In this document: positions 34,352 to 43,204 of the stretch, in pieces
Position numbering within the stretch: the first letter of the stretch is position 1
Layout of the letters: every line of letters starts with the position of its first letter
Assembly (NCBI GenBank): GCA_947625255.1
Contig: CANQNT010000009.1
Location: 57,453 to 121,452 of the forward strand
Length of the DNA stretch: 64,000 bases
Source of the DNA: an uncultured Acetatifactor sp.
GTDB lineage: Bacteria > Bacillota > Clostridia > Lachnospirales > Lachnospiraceae
Direction of reading: 5' to 3'
The notes under the pieces: generated by a model
Seen by the model: the letters and a program-made list of their open reading frames with translations, nothing else
Told to the model about the DNA's origin: nothing
The model's database searches: none
Translations under genes and position numbers: made by a program

Positions 34352-34967
34352 TTAAATTCCGCTCCACGTCTTCCGCCTCGAAGTCAAAGATACATCGTTC
34401 ATAGACGTTGATGACGTGGGTGTCTTTGTATTTGTCATAGCGTTTATGCTGTCTGCCATAGGTCATGTGAACATGGCCGTGGAGAAAAAACTTTGGCTTG
34501 TATTTTTCCATCAGCCGCAGAAAAACCTTGAAGCCCTGATGAGGCAGATCGCGTCCGTCATTGAGCTGGTAGGCGGGAGCGTGTGTGACCAGGATGTCAA
34601 AGCCCTTGCTGCGGAACAAACGAAAGCGCAGCTTGCGAACCCGCTTTTCCATTTGCTTTTCCGTATACTGATAGTTGCCCGGACGATACCGCATGGAGCC
34701 GCCCAGTCCCAGGATGCGCACGCCCTCATAGATATAGAGCGCGTCATCGATGCAGATACAGCCCCCCGGAGGGATCTCATCGTACTTGGTATCATGATTC
34801 CCGTGTACATAGAGAACCGGAGCTGTGGTAAAGGTGGCCAGAAAGGAAAGATATCTGGGGTCCAAATCGCCGCAGGAAATGATCAGGTCGATGCCCTCCA
34901 GCTTTTCCCGTTCGAAAAAATCCCACAAATATTTAGATTCTTCATCACCAATCGCAAGTATCCTCAT
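34344..34967 (-). CDS. Calcineurin-like metallophosphoesterase
   Basis: 207 aa. Metal-binding motifs: SCGDLDP (motif II), HGNHDTKY (motif III), VTHAPAY (motif IV) and LHGHVHMTYG (motif V). Motif I, normally DxH, reads IGDEESK, so the usual His is absent while the Asp is kept. Small soluble phosphoesterase of unknown substrate. Begins 4 nt after the stop of the BMP-fusion gene on the same strand, so they form an operon. Confidence 0.87.
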   Translation of the reverse strand: MRILAIGDEESKYLWDFFEREKLEGIDLIISCGDLDPRYLSFLATFTTAPVLYVHGNHDTKYDEIPPGGCICIDDALYIYEGVRILGLGGSMRYRPGNYQYTEKQMEKRVRKLRFRLFRSKGFDILVTHAPAYQLNDGRDLPHQGFKVFLRLMEKYKPKFFLHGHVHMTYGRQHKRYDKYKDTHVINVYERCIFDFEAEDVERNLRR

Positions 34968-34970
34968 CCC

Positions 34971-36884
34971 CTACTTGACCGCCGTTTCGATTCCCTGCTG
35001 GCTGACCACGGGCTGAGCGTCTTCCCGCAGATCCTCAGGACTGGGAATGGTGCCGATGATGTTTTCTGCCAGCCAATCCATCGTGACAATCTCTTCAGGA
35101 GACAAGCTCACATTGGGATCGCCTTGTATGATGCCGGTCTGGGAATAGAGGATGCCGGAAAAAGGATTGAATTCCTCGGAACCGATGGTTTTTTTCAAAA
35201 GGTCTATCAATCGTTTCGTCCCGATGGGAAGATTCTGGGAGCAGATCACCTCGATGACCCCCGCGGACATTCCCCACCAATAATTGATGGCTTTCACGGG
35301 GGTGGCATCCTCCTCGGATTCCCATGTGCCGTCCATGATGGTGCGCACCAGGCGCTCGTAAAACTTGCCCCAATGCCAGATAGGCATGGCCAGGCTGTAG
35401 GGAATGTTGTTTTCCATGTAATATAAGCCGAAGAAGCGGGAGGCTTCCTCGGGGATGATCATATCCATGCCGGAAATCACGGATACGTTTGTGGCCAACA
35501 GCTTTTCCAAAGCGTCGGAATTGTCCTTGAGCTTGGACCATTCCAGATAAACCCGGGCTCTGGGATTGATCATCTTCGCACCCAGGGCAAAGGCATTAAT
35601 GTTGGCGATGGAGCCCAGAATCGGATAATCCGCGATGTAACCCAGGCGATTGTTCTCGGTTAAGGCTCCCGCGATAGCCCCCATCAGGAACTTGGCCTCA
35701 TGCATCCGGGAATAATAGGTTCTGATGTATCTGTGCGAGGTGTTCAGGGAACAGTTTAGTATCCGGACGTCCCGATGTTCAATGCCGGCTTTTACACTGG
35801 CGTTGACAAAAGTGGGAGTGGTGGTAAAAATAATGTTGCACTTATTTTTGATGGCGTCCGCAATCGTTTCGTCTATGTTGTCCTGGGTGACATTTTCATA
35901 ATAAATGGTAGTGATTTCGTTCGGAAAAGCCTGTTCCAAATGAAGACGACCCAGCTCGTGCGCGTAGGTCCATGCGGAGGAGGTGGGAGTTTTCTCATAA
36001 ATAAAGGCAATCTTAAGCCTCTGTAGGCTTAAAGAAAGCAAAATGCTCTTGAGGGGCTTCTTGCCCTGGACGGGATCCATCTTCAGCTCGATGCCATTGT
36101 CCTCTTGCAAAAGCTTGAATTCCTCCCAGCTCTTTTCAATCATTTTGCCAATCTCGTTAGAAGTCTTGTCCGCCAGGCTCTTGTAATCAAAGAGGGTGAT
36201 AAAGGTCAGGAAAGCATCACCAGAAGTGATGGAAAGCTTGTTTCCTCCCTTGTCCTCATATTCTGCCTTGAACTTGGTATAAATAAAGTTAAAGTCCAGA
36301 CGATCCTCCTCGCTCCAGGTTTCCCTGGGCCCTTTGCCAACCGCCTCCTGCAGCCTGGCAAAGCTTCCCGGCTTGGATAGGGAGATATAATTGATCTTGG
36401 ACAATTCATAAAAATCTACGAATTCATAATAAATGCGATTCTTCTTCTCGTTTGTTCTGGGTGGAAGAATGCGGATGACATATCCGGGAATGGAAACGGC
36501 ATCAAAATATTTTAATACGCTGACGCGCTTGTTGCCCTCTTCCACATAGAATTCATTCATATATTCATAAGCCTTGACGGGGTCATGGATGCCCTCTTCC
36601 AGATGACTGTCGCTCAGGCTGATCCATTTGGACGCGAATTCTGTTCCCCGTCTTAAAATCGGCATAAAATTTCCCGCAAAGGAACTGCTTCTGCCGCCGG
36701 TCTTGGTGCCGACGATCTGATCCGCCGGAATCTGTACAAGTCCCAGCGGAACCTCTGTATAGTGCTCCCGATGCGGAAGAATATCGTCCAAAATCTTGAT
36801 CGTGGGCTGCTGTCCGCGTGTCAGGCGCATCTGATAATCCTTTTTGCCGGCCCGATATGCTTTCTCATAATCTTCCCAACTCAT
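34971..36884 (-). CDS. Cytoplasmic BMP-family (PnrA-like) protein with ParB-like N-terminal domain
   Basis: 637 aa, no signal peptide or lipobox. Residues about 45-140 look ParB/sulfiredoxin-like: VPLGLVQIPADQIVGTKTGG, then FYVEEGNKRVSVLKYFDA (115-128) and IPGYVIRI. The middle (150-285) is helical. Residues about 288-600 match the basic membrane protein family of purine nucleoside receptors: LKIAFIYEKTPTSSAWTYAHELG, IIFTTTPTFVNA, AKFLMGAIAGALTENNRLGYI, and a late GMSAGVIEVICSQNLP. BMP proteins are normally exported lipoproteins feeding an ABC importer; none is nearby. A cytosolic ligand sensor is an inference. Upstream promoter at 36923-36951. Confidence 0.8.
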   Translation of the reverse strand: MSWEDYEKAYRAGKKDYQMRLTRGQQPTIKILDDILPHREHYTEVPLGLVQIPADQIVGTKTGGRSSSFAGNFMPILRRGTEFASKWISLSDSHLEEGIHDPVKAYEYMNEFYVEEGNKRVSVLKYFDAVSIPGYVIRILPPRTNEKKNRIYYEFVDFYELSKINYISLSKPGSFARLQEAVGKGPRETWSEEDRLDFNFIYTKFKAEYEDKGGNKLSITSGDAFLTFITLFDYKSLADKTSNEIGKMIEKSWEEFKLLQEDNGIELKMDPVQGKKPLKSILLSLSLQRLKIAFIYEKTPTSSAWTYAHELGRLHLEQAFPNEITTIYYENVTQDNIDETIADAIKNKCNIIFTTTPTFVNASVKAGIEHRDVRILNCSLNTSHRYIRTYYSRMHEAKFLMGAIAGALTENNRLGYIADYPILGSIANINAFALGAKMINPRARVYLEWSKLKDNSDALEKLLATNVSVISGMDMIIPEEASRFFGLYYMENNIPYSLAMPIWHWGKFYERLVRTIMDGTWESEEDATPVKAINYWWGMSAGVIEVICSQNLPIGTKRLIDLLKKTIGSEEFNPFSGILYSQTGIIQGDPNVSLSPEEIVTMDWLAENIIGTIPSPEDLREDAQPVVSQQGIETAVK

Positions 36885-36922
36885 CTTTTTGCCTCCAATT
36901 AAAAAATATCATACTTTCTTGT

Positions 36923-36951
36923 ACTATACGTTATGTTCTGCAAAAAATCAA
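36923..36951 (-). promoter_or_regulatory. Promoter of the BMP-fusion/phosphoesterase operon
   Basis: Minus strand: TTGATT, 17-bp spacer, TATAGT. Confidence 0.65.
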
Positions 36952-36964
36952 GAGTGAATTTGTC

Positions 36965-36993
36965 TTGCTTTAGAGAACGTTTCTCGATATAAT
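36965..36993 (+). promoter_or_regulatory. Promoter of cardiolipin synthase
   Basis: TTGCTT, 17-bp spacer, TATAAT; the spacer holds a near-dyad GAGAACGTTTCTC. Divergent from the promoter at 36923-36951. Confidence 0.65.
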
Positions 36994-37019
36994 ATGTTTA
37001 CGGATATTGAGAAGCGTTT

Positions 37020-38627
37020 ATGACAAAAGAAAGTGAGAGAAATACGATGCAGATTCAAAACACGGACAACCGGGGTATCCGGTTATTAAAAAAAGGGAAA
37101 AAGGGATTGGTGCATGTGATTTTCAGCCGATTCGGAATTATTCTTCTTCTGCTATTGCTTCAGGTGTTTTTGTTGTTTGAATTATTTGGGCGTTTTGCAA
37201 TGTTTCTGCCCCATTTGCTGGGCGGAACAGTGCTTTTTACGGCGGTTATCACGCTGGGACTTTTGAACGGGGACATTGACCCTACGGCGAAGATTACCTG
37301 GCTGATCGTGATTTTGCTCATGCCGGTGTTTGGAGCGCTTTTGTTTGCCTACACGCAGAGTGAATTGGGGCATCGGGTGCTGAAAAGGCGGATCAGCCAA
37401 TTGATCGATGAAACGGAAAAAGAGATACCGCAGTCTCAGGAGCGGCTGGAGGCTTTTCGAAAGGAAAATCCGGGTGCGGCCTCTCTGGCCCATTATATTC
37501 ATCGCAGCGGATGTTATCCTATTTATGGCAATACGAAAGTGACTTACTTTCCCCTGGGGGAGGACAAGTTCGAGGAAATGCTCCGACAGCTGGAGGCGGC
37601 GGAACATTTTATATTCATGGAATATTTTATTATAGATGAAGGCCTGATGTGGGGGGAGATTCTGGAAATTTTAGCCAGGAAAGCTGCTGCCGGCGTGGAT
37701 GTCCGCGTTATGTATGACGGAACCTGCGAATTTTCCACCTTGCCTCATGATTATCCCCGCCGTTTGGAGACTTTGGGAATTAAATGTAAGATTTTTTCCC
37801 CGATCACACCTCTGATGTCCACTCATTATAATTATCGGGATCACCGCAAAATCCTGGTGATTGACGGACATACGGCGTTTAATGGAGGCGTGAATCTGGC
37901 GGATGAATATATCAATCAGATTGTACGTTTCGGACATTGGAAGGATACCGCCGTGATGCTGAAAGGGGACGCGGTGAAAAGCTTTACGCTGATGTTTCTG
38001 CAAATGTGGAATATTGACGAGCGGAAACCGGAGTTCGATAGGTTTTTACAGTTCCCGACCCTGCCGCCTGCGCAGACTTCCGGTTATGTGCTGCCTTATG
38101 GCGATTGTCCCCTGGACCAGGACAAGGTGGGGGAGCGGGTTTATATGGATATTCTGAACCGCGCCCAGAAATATGTACATATCATGTCGCCCTATCTGAT
38201 TCTGGACGGAGAGATGGAAACCGCGCTTAAATTCGCGGCGGAGCGGGGCGTGGAGGTGTGCCTGATTCTGCCGGGGATTCCGGATAAGAAAGCGCCTTAT
38301 GCTTTGGCCAAGACGCATTATGCCTCGCTTTTGAAGTCCGGTATTCACATTTATGAATACACGCCGGGGTTCGTTCATGCCAAAGTCTTCGTGTGTGACG
38401 ACAGGGAGGCGGTGGTGGGAACCATCAATCTGGATTATCGGAGCTTGTACCATCATTTTGAATGTGCCACTTATATGTATGGTCAGGAGTGCATTTCCGG
38501 GATTGAGGCGGATTATCAGGAAACGATGGGGAAATGCCGTCTTGTGACTCCGGAAACCATACGGCAGGAAAAGCTGTCCGTGAAGCTGACCGGATATCTT
38601 ATGAAAGTGGTAGCGCCTCTTCTGTAA
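37020..38627 (+). CDS. cls: Cardiolipin synthase (phospholipase D family)
   Basis: About 535 aa. Two or three N-terminal transmembrane segments (about 35-57, 65-83, 93-111). Two HKD motifs follow: H275-x-K277-x4-D282 in YRDHRKILVIDG and H453-x-K455-x4-D460 in VHAKVFVCDDREAVVGTINLD. Condenses two phosphatidylglycerols (or related lipids) to cardiolipin at the membrane. The start may be ATG 37020 or 37047; neither has a strong ribosome binding site. Full length for Firmicutes Cls. Monocistronic behind its own promoter. Confidence 0.93.
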   Translation: MTKESERNTMQIQNTDNRGIRLLKKGKKGLVHVIFSRFGIILLLLLLQVFLLFELFGRFAMFLPHLLGGTVLFTAVITLGLLNGDIDPTAKITWLIVILLMPVFGALLFAYTQSELGHRVLKRRISQLIDETEKEIPQSQERLEAFRKENPGAASLAHYIHRSGCYPIYGNTKVTYFPLGEDKFEEMLRQLEAAEHFIFMEYFIIDEGLMWGEILEILARKAAAGVDVRVMYDGTCEFSTLPHDYPRRLETLGIKCKIFSPITPLMSTHYNYRDHRKILVIDGHTAFNGGVNLADEYINQIVRFGHWKDTAVMLKGDAVKSFTLMFLQMWNIDERKPEFDRFLQFPTLPPAQTSGYVLPYGDCPLDQDKVGERVYMDILNRAQKYVHIMSPYLILDGEMETALKFAAERGVEVCLILPGIPDKKAPYALAKTHYASLLKSGIHIYEYTPGFVHAKVFVCDDREAVVGTINLDYRSLYHHFECATYMYGQECISGIEADYQETMGKCRLVTPETIRQEKLSVKLTGYLMKVVAPLL

Positions 38628-38747
38628 ACCCTGGAGGCGCTGGAAAGAAACTGGTGGAAAAATGGAGAGAAGTATGATATAGTAAAAATGGGATTCGTTT
38701 ATAATCGTTGCATATAGCATTTGGGGCGCAAGGAGGGATGGTTTCGT

Positions 38748-38984
38748 ATGAAATTGGATCCTAAGGCCAATATGGTAGAATTTTTGCATGCGGTGGAACA
38801 TTGTGAGGGGCCTGTACGATTCAATACTTTGGCGGGAGATAGTCTGGATTTGAAATCCACCTTGTCTCAGTTTGTCTTTATCGCGGTGATCGCCGGAAAG
38901 CTGCAGAGTATGAATGGCTGGATCGAGATTGTGAGGGAACAGGATGCGGCTTTGTTGAAGAATTTTGCTTTCCGGGAGGAATAA
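38748..38984 (+). CDS. Small protein of unknown function
   Basis: 78 aa, start behind AAGGAGGGATGG. Acidic, mixed alpha/beta by appearance, with no membrane segment and no Cys pair. I do not recognise a characterised family. Some Lachnospiraceae genomes have similar short proteins, but I cannot name one. It lies alone between cls and a long spacer. Confidence 0.6.
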   Translation: MKLDPKANMVEFLHAVEHCEGPVRFNTLAGDSLDLKSTLSQFVFIAVIAGKLQSMNGWIEIVREQDAALLKNFAFREE

Positions 38985-39171
38985 GCCTCAAGGGAGGCGG
39001 TCTGACGGTGTTTAATAGGGATTATGAAATGGAATTGTGGGCTTTTCCCTTAAGGAATGCACGCTTACTTTATTGTGGTTTTTTGACTGGGGGCTGGGGC
39101 TTGGAAGGGAAAGGCCGGAGGCCGAATAGTGATAATTTTTAAAAATGATTGGATAATTTGTGTTCTGCCTA

Positions 39172-39199
39172 TTGACAATCTGATTATTTATGATAATAT
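39172..39199 (+). promoter_or_regulatory. Promoter of the metal-efflux operon
   Basis: TTGACA, 16-bp spacer, TAATAT, directly followed by a dyad operator. Confidence 0.7.
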
Positions 39200-39200
39200 A

Positions 39201-39226
39201 AACATATGAACAATAATTCATGTGTT
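39201..39226. promoter_or_regulatory. ArsR/SmtB-type operator dyad
   Basis: AACATATGAA (39201-39210), CAATAA, TTCATGTGTT (39217-39226), 9 of 10 positions complementary. The TGAA-N6-TTCA core matches operators of ArsR/SmtB metal sensors such as CzrA. Placed right after the -10, it fits a repressor released by Zn2+ or Cd2+. No arsR-type gene is in the window. Confidence 0.65.
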
Positions 39227-39292
39227 TATTTTTTTGTATCGGGCATATGAGTTAATAAGCCAATAAAAAGAAAAGACGAGGAGGATGGAATT

Positions 39293-39511
39293 ATGAAGAA
39301 AACGTACAAGATCGAAGTGGATTGCGCTAACTGTGCCAGAAAAATGGAGGAAGTCGCCGGCAAGGTGGAAGGGGTGGCAGCGGCCACAGTGAGTTTCATG
39401 ACCCAGAAGATGAATGTGGAGTTCGCGGAAGGCGCGGATGCCAAGAGCGTGATGCAGAACGTAATAAAGGCTTGCAAAAAGGTGGAGTCCGATTGCGAGA
39501 TCTATTTATAA
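39293..39511 (+). CDS. Heavy-metal-associated (HMA) domain protein
   Basis: 72 aa, a single HMA ferredoxin-like fold. Metal site Cys11-x-x-Cys14 in EVDCANCARKMEE (the MxCxxC Met is replaced by Val-Asp, so DCxxC, a form found with Zn/Cd pumps). The following P-type ATPase lacks its own N-terminal HMA domain, so this small protein probably supplies it. ATG behind GAGGAGG, 40 nt before the ATPase. Confidence 0.88.
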   Translation: MKKTYKIEVDCANCARKMEEVAGKVEGVAAATVSFMTQKMNVEFAEGADAKSVMQNVIKACKKVESDCEIYL

Positions 39512-39551
39512 AGGAAGAGCCAAAGTGCTTTTCTGCGGAGGCTGGGATTGT

Positions 39552-41441
39552 ATGACGAAAAAACAATTAAAAGTATTGTATCGGATTGTAATTTCTTTGG
39601 TTTTGCTGATTGTGCTTGCGTTTTTGCCGCTTGAGGGGTGGCTGAAGTTGGTGCTTTACCTGGTGCCCTATCTGATCATAGGGTATGATATTTTACGGAA
39701 AGCAGTGTTGGGCATCGTACATGGTGAGATTTTTGACGAAAATTTTCTGATGGCGGTGGCGACCGTGGGCGCCATGTTTCTGGGAGAGTACCAGGAGGGA
39801 GCCGCTGTTATGCTCTTTTATCAGATTGGGGAGCTTTTCCAGGGGGTGGCCGTGGGAAAGAGCCGCCGGAATATTAGCGCCCTGATGGATATTCGGCCGG
39901 ATTACGCCAATCTGGAAAAGGAAGACGGTTCCCTGGAGCAGGTGGATCCGGACCAGGTGGAAATCGGCACCGTGATCGTAGTACAACCGGGAGAGAAGGT
40001 GCCCATTGACGGCGTGGTCTGCGAGGGAAGCTCCGTGCTGAACACCAGCGCCCTGACGGGGGAGAGTCTTCCCAGAGAAGTGAGTGTGGGGGATGAAATC
40101 ATCAGCGGCTGTGTCAATGAAAGTGGTTTGCTGAAAATCCGTACCACAAAAGAATTCGGAGAATCCACGGTGTCCAAGATCCTGGATCTGGTGGAAAATT
40201 CCAGCATGAAAAAGGCGAAGACAGAGAATTTCATCACTAAATTTGCCCATTATTATACTCCCGCGGTATGTTTGTCGGCGCTGGCGCTGGCGTTGGTGCC
40301 GCCGCTCTTTCTTTTGATAAGGAACGGAAGCGTCAATTGGGCGGACTGGGTGACCAGGGCGCTGACCTTTTTGGTTATCAGTTGTCCCTGCGCGTTGGTG
40401 ATCTCGATCCCGTTAAGCTTTTTCGGCGGAATAGGGGGAGCATCTTCCTGCGGAATCCTGGTGAAAGGCTCTAATTATCTGGAGATGCTGTCCCAGACCA
40501 GGTATGTGGTATTTGACAAGACCGGGACCTTGACCAAGGGTGTTTTTGAGGTTACAAAGGTTTGTCCCCAAGAGGGATGGTCCAATCTGAATCAGGAGGA
40601 GGCTTCCGCGAAGCTTTTGGAGGCCGCCGCGTATGCGGAGAGTTATTCCAACCACCCGATCAGCAGGAGCCTGAGAAATGCCTATGGACAGGAACTGGAT
40701 CATGGCCGCGTACGTGACGTGGAGGAGATCAGCGGACACGGAGTTACGGCCCTGGTAGACGGGCGCAAGGTGGCTGCCGGCAATATGAAATTAATGAAGA
40801 AACTTAATTTGTCCGCGCCGGAAGCCGAGGGTGCGGGAACCGTGGTTTACGTGGCCGTGGATGGCGTCTATGCGGGTTATGTGTTGATCGCGGATGTCCT
40901 GAAGGAGCAGGCCGTTCCGGCCATGCGGGAATTGAAAAAAGCGGGCATCAAGCGGATAATCATGCTGACCGGTGATAATCGGGCGACAGCCGAAGCCGTT
41001 GCCGCTCAATTGGCCGTGGACGAGGTATACAGCGAGCTTTTGCCCGCGGACAAGGTGGAACAGGTGGAGCGGCTTTTGGAGGCCAAGGGAAAAGGCGAGG
41101 TCCTGGCTTTCGTGGGCGATGGAATCAACGATGCCCCGGTGCTTTCCCGGGCGGATATCGGTATTGCCATGGGCGCTCTTGGATCGGACGCGGCGATTGA
41201 AGCGGCAGACGTGGTGCTGATGGATGATAATCCCATGAAGATTGCCCAGGCCATGCGAATTTCCAGAAAGTGTCTGCGCATTGTGCATGAAAACATTGTG
41301 TTTGCCCTGGGGATTAAGGCGGTTTGCCTCATCCTGGGAGCCTGGAACATAGCCGGAATGTGGATGGCGATTTTCGCGGACGTTGGAGTCATGGTTATTG
41401 CCGTTCTGAATGCCACAAGGTGTTTGAAAGTGGATGGATGA
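39552..41441 (+). CDS. cadA: Heavy metal translocating P-type ATPase (Zn/Cd/Pb type)
   Basis: About 629 aa. Transmembrane CPC motif in SCPCALVISIP, phosphorylation site DKTGTLTKG, TGES in the actuator domain, nucleotide-binding HP motif in SNHPISRSL, and hinge GDGINDAPVLSRADIGIAMG. The CPC site with no cytoplasmic N-terminal Cys domain and the companion HMA gene point to Zn2+/Cd2+ rather than Cu+ export. Start at ATG 39552, 10 nt after GGAGG. Probably regulated through the ArsR-type dyad upstream. Confidence 0.93.
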   Translation: MTKKQLKVLYRIVISLVLLIVLAFLPLEGWLKLVLYLVPYLIIGYDILRKAVLGIVHGEIFDENFLMAVATVGAMFLGEYQEGAAVMLFYQIGELFQGVAVGKSRRNISALMDIRPDYANLEKEDGSLEQVDPDQVEIGTVIVVQPGEKVPIDGVVCEGSSVLNTSALTGESLPREVSVGDEIISGCVNESGLLKIRTTKEFGESTVSKILDLVENSSMKKAKTENFITKFAHYYTPAVCLSALALALVPPLFLLIRNGSVNWADWVTRALTFLVISCPCALVISIPLSFFGGIGGASSCGILVKGSNYLEMLSQTRYVVFDKTGTLTKGVFEVTKVCPQEGWSNLNQEEASAKLLEAAAYAESYSNHPISRSLRNAYGQELDHGRVRDVEEISGHGVTALVDGRKVAAGNMKLMKKLNLSAPEAEGAGTVVYVAVDGVYAGYVLIADVLKEQAVPAMRELKKAGIKRIIMLTGDNRATAEAVAAQLAVDEVYSELLPADKVEQVERLLEAKGKGEVLAFVGDGINDAPVLSRADIGIAMGALGSDAAIEAADVVLMDDNPMKIAQAMRISRKCLRIVHENIVFALGIKAVCLILGAWNIAGMWMAIFADVGVMVIAVLNATRCLKVDG

Positions 41442-41585
41442 GACAGGTTGGGGCAGTATCGGAAAAGGGAGCGAAGACGAGGATCAATCTGAGGTGTTCG
41501 AGGGTCGGACGCGGTTAAGGCGGGACTTGCGGTAACAGAGGGACGGACACTGGCTAGGATGGGACCTGTGGCGCCAGGGGAGCAA

Positions 41586-42311
41586 ATGATGGTGAAATTG
41601 GAGTTGACCATATCAGAGGAACTGCTGCAGAAAGCGGCCCGGAAATATCATTATTTGGACGAGGATATGGAGGAGCTGCGCCGCGTGGCCCGGGACTTGG
41701 AAGAGGCCATGGGGGGACGGAGCGGTTTCTGGTGCAAATCTTATGAGTGGGAAAGCGCTGTCAGGGGGGATGCCTTGGGGATTCCCCCTGTCTGCTTGTG
41801 TGTAGCCATGACTCTGGGAGAGGGAGTGGACGCGCTGCAGGAACACTTGTCAGAAGAGGGTGAGCTTACCCGATGCTACATGGCGGAGGCCCTTGGGAAT
41901 GAATTGCTGTTGGAGGCCTATGCTTCTTTTCATCAGTGGGTGGAAAAATCCCAGGGCAGGGGCGTTCATGTGGCAAGGTATCATTTTTACGGTGGAGAAG
42001 AGGCGCTCCCGCTGGAGAAAATGAGAGAGGCTCTTATGGAGCTTGGGCAGGACGCGGTGACTTGCAACGATTGTTTTTGCCTGCGGCCGAAGAAGAGCGT
42101 GGTCTTTGTGGCGGAATTAACGGCGGACCCTGCAGTGGCATGCCAGGGGATCTGTGTGGGGTGCGACCGTAAGGATTGTCCCAACCGCGTGGAGAAGTCG
42201 GAGGAAGCTGCGATACGCTGGCCGGATTTGCCTATGGGCGCGCTGCCTTACGGATATGCCAGGATCTTGAGATGGAGTACGTTGGACTCCGGCCCGCTGG
42301 AGCAGGAGTGA
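41586..42311 (+). CDS. Methionine-synthase-activation-domain-like protein with Cys-rich C-terminus
   Basis: 241 aa. The fold-typical helix ALGNELLLEAYASFHQWVE (103-121) and a FCLRPKKSVVFVAEL segment resemble the MetH activation domain, which binds S-adenosylmethionine next to cobalamin. After it come Cys186, 190, 193 and 198 (CQGICVGCDRKDC), plus Cys160, 163 and 165, a possible Fe-S or metal site not found in MetH. The next gene is cobO, so a role in corrinoid protein activation is plausible. ATG behind AGGGGAG. Family call is by pattern only. Confidence 0.68.
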   Translation: MMVKLELTISEELLQKAARKYHYLDEDMEELRRVARDLEEAMGGRSGFWCKSYEWESAVRGDALGIPPVCLCVAMTLGEGVDALQEHLSEEGELTRCYMAEALGNELLLEAYASFHQWVEKSQGRGVHVARYHFYGGEEALPLEKMREALMELGQDAVTCNDCFCLRPKKSVVFVAELTADPAVACQGICVGCDRKDCPNRVEKSEEAAIRWPDLPMGALPYGYARILRWSTLDSGPLEQE

Positions 42312-42345
42312 ATTGGACTTTGGTCCGTCAGGAAAGAGTGATAAG

Positions 42346-42894
42346 ATGATTCATTTATACACCGGGAACGGAAAGGGTAAAACTACCGCGGCCATCGGCC
42401 AGGCCATTCGGGCTGCCGGGAGCGGGATGCGGATTGTGTTTGCGCAGTTTATGAAAGGGAATGACACGGGAGAGCTGCATATCTTGGAGAAGATTCCCCA
42501 GATCCGAATTCTGCGCGGCAGACAGGACTTCGGTTTCTATCGGCAGATGACGGCGGCGGAGCGGCAGGCTCTGACCGAAGAGCATAACCGGGTCCTGGAG
42601 GAGATTCGGGACTTGATCTGGCGAAAGCAGTGCGATATGGTTATACTGGATGAGATCACTTATCCGGTGAACTGGTCGCTATTGGATGAGAAACTGCTGC
42701 GGGATATCCTGGGAAAAGGAAAGGATCAAGCTGAAACAGCCGGCATAATCGGGAGAACTTTCCTTGAAGTGATTCTGACCGGCCGAAATCCGGCGGGCTT
42801 CTTGTCAGATGCCGCGGATTATGTCACTGAAATGAAAGAAATCCGTCACCCTTATCAAAAAGGAGTGACGGCAAGAAAGGGAATTGAATATTAA
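42346..42894 (+). CDS. cobO: Cob(I)yrinic acid a,c-diamide adenosyltransferase
   Basis: 182 aa, CobA/CobO/BtuR fold. P-loop-like YTGNGKGKTTAAIGQAIRA (4-22) binds ATP; FAQFMKGNDTGEL and VILDEITYPVNW are family blocks; the C-terminus has ILTGRNPAGFLSDAADYVTEM. Adds the adenosyl group to cob(I)alamin or cobyrinate to make the coenzyme form. Start at 42346 with GGAAAGAG upstream. 34 nt after the MetH-activation-like gene, so probably one transcript. No other cobalamin synthesis gene and no cobalamin riboswitch in the window. Confidence 0.93.
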   Translation: MIHLYTGNGKGKTTAAIGQAIRAAGSGMRIVFAQFMKGNDTGELHILEKIPQIRILRGRQDFGFYRQMTAAERQALTEEHNRVLEEIRDLIWRKQCDMVILDEITYPVNWSLLDEKLLRDILGKGKDQAETAGIIGRTFLEVILTGRNPAGFLSDAADYVTEMKEIRHPYQKGVTARKGIEY

Positions 42895-43204
42895 GGGGTA
42901 AGAATACTCCTCTTGATAAGACGTAATCATATATGGTAACATAGTAGAGAAAGGTTGAGATGGAAGAGATTGTCTTGCACAGGATTGTGCGCTTCAGGAC
43001 GCTATTTGAGTAGGGATGCAGCAAAATGAGAATCCCCAGTGTGGCGTTGCTGATAAATCTCCCCTTCGGCTTGGAACCGGTGCCATTCTTTGTATGCGGA
43101 CAAATTCAGTGCCTTTGACAGCAATCTAACGGTGAGGTCTCCGAAAACGGCTTGTTCGGGCGGTTTCGCAGGACGGGCACGTGCCATCCTGACGGGGACT
43201 TTGG
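42895..43204. other. 310-nt intergenic region, no certain gene
   Basis: A TTGATA-N18-TAACAT promoter-like pair is near 42918-42947. A 61-codon minus-strand frame (43002-43187) covers much of the rest but has no recognisable family and no good ribosome binding site. No tRNA-like cloverleaf seen. Confidence 0.35.

Noticed and set aside
41442..41585. Cobalamin riboswitch before the MetH-activation-like/cobO pair
   Set aside because: The region lacks the B12-box (GCCACTG) and is too short for the aptamer.
43002..43187. 61-codon minus-strand frame in the cobO-regulator spacer
   Set aside because: No credible ribosome binding site or recognisable family; it may be chance.
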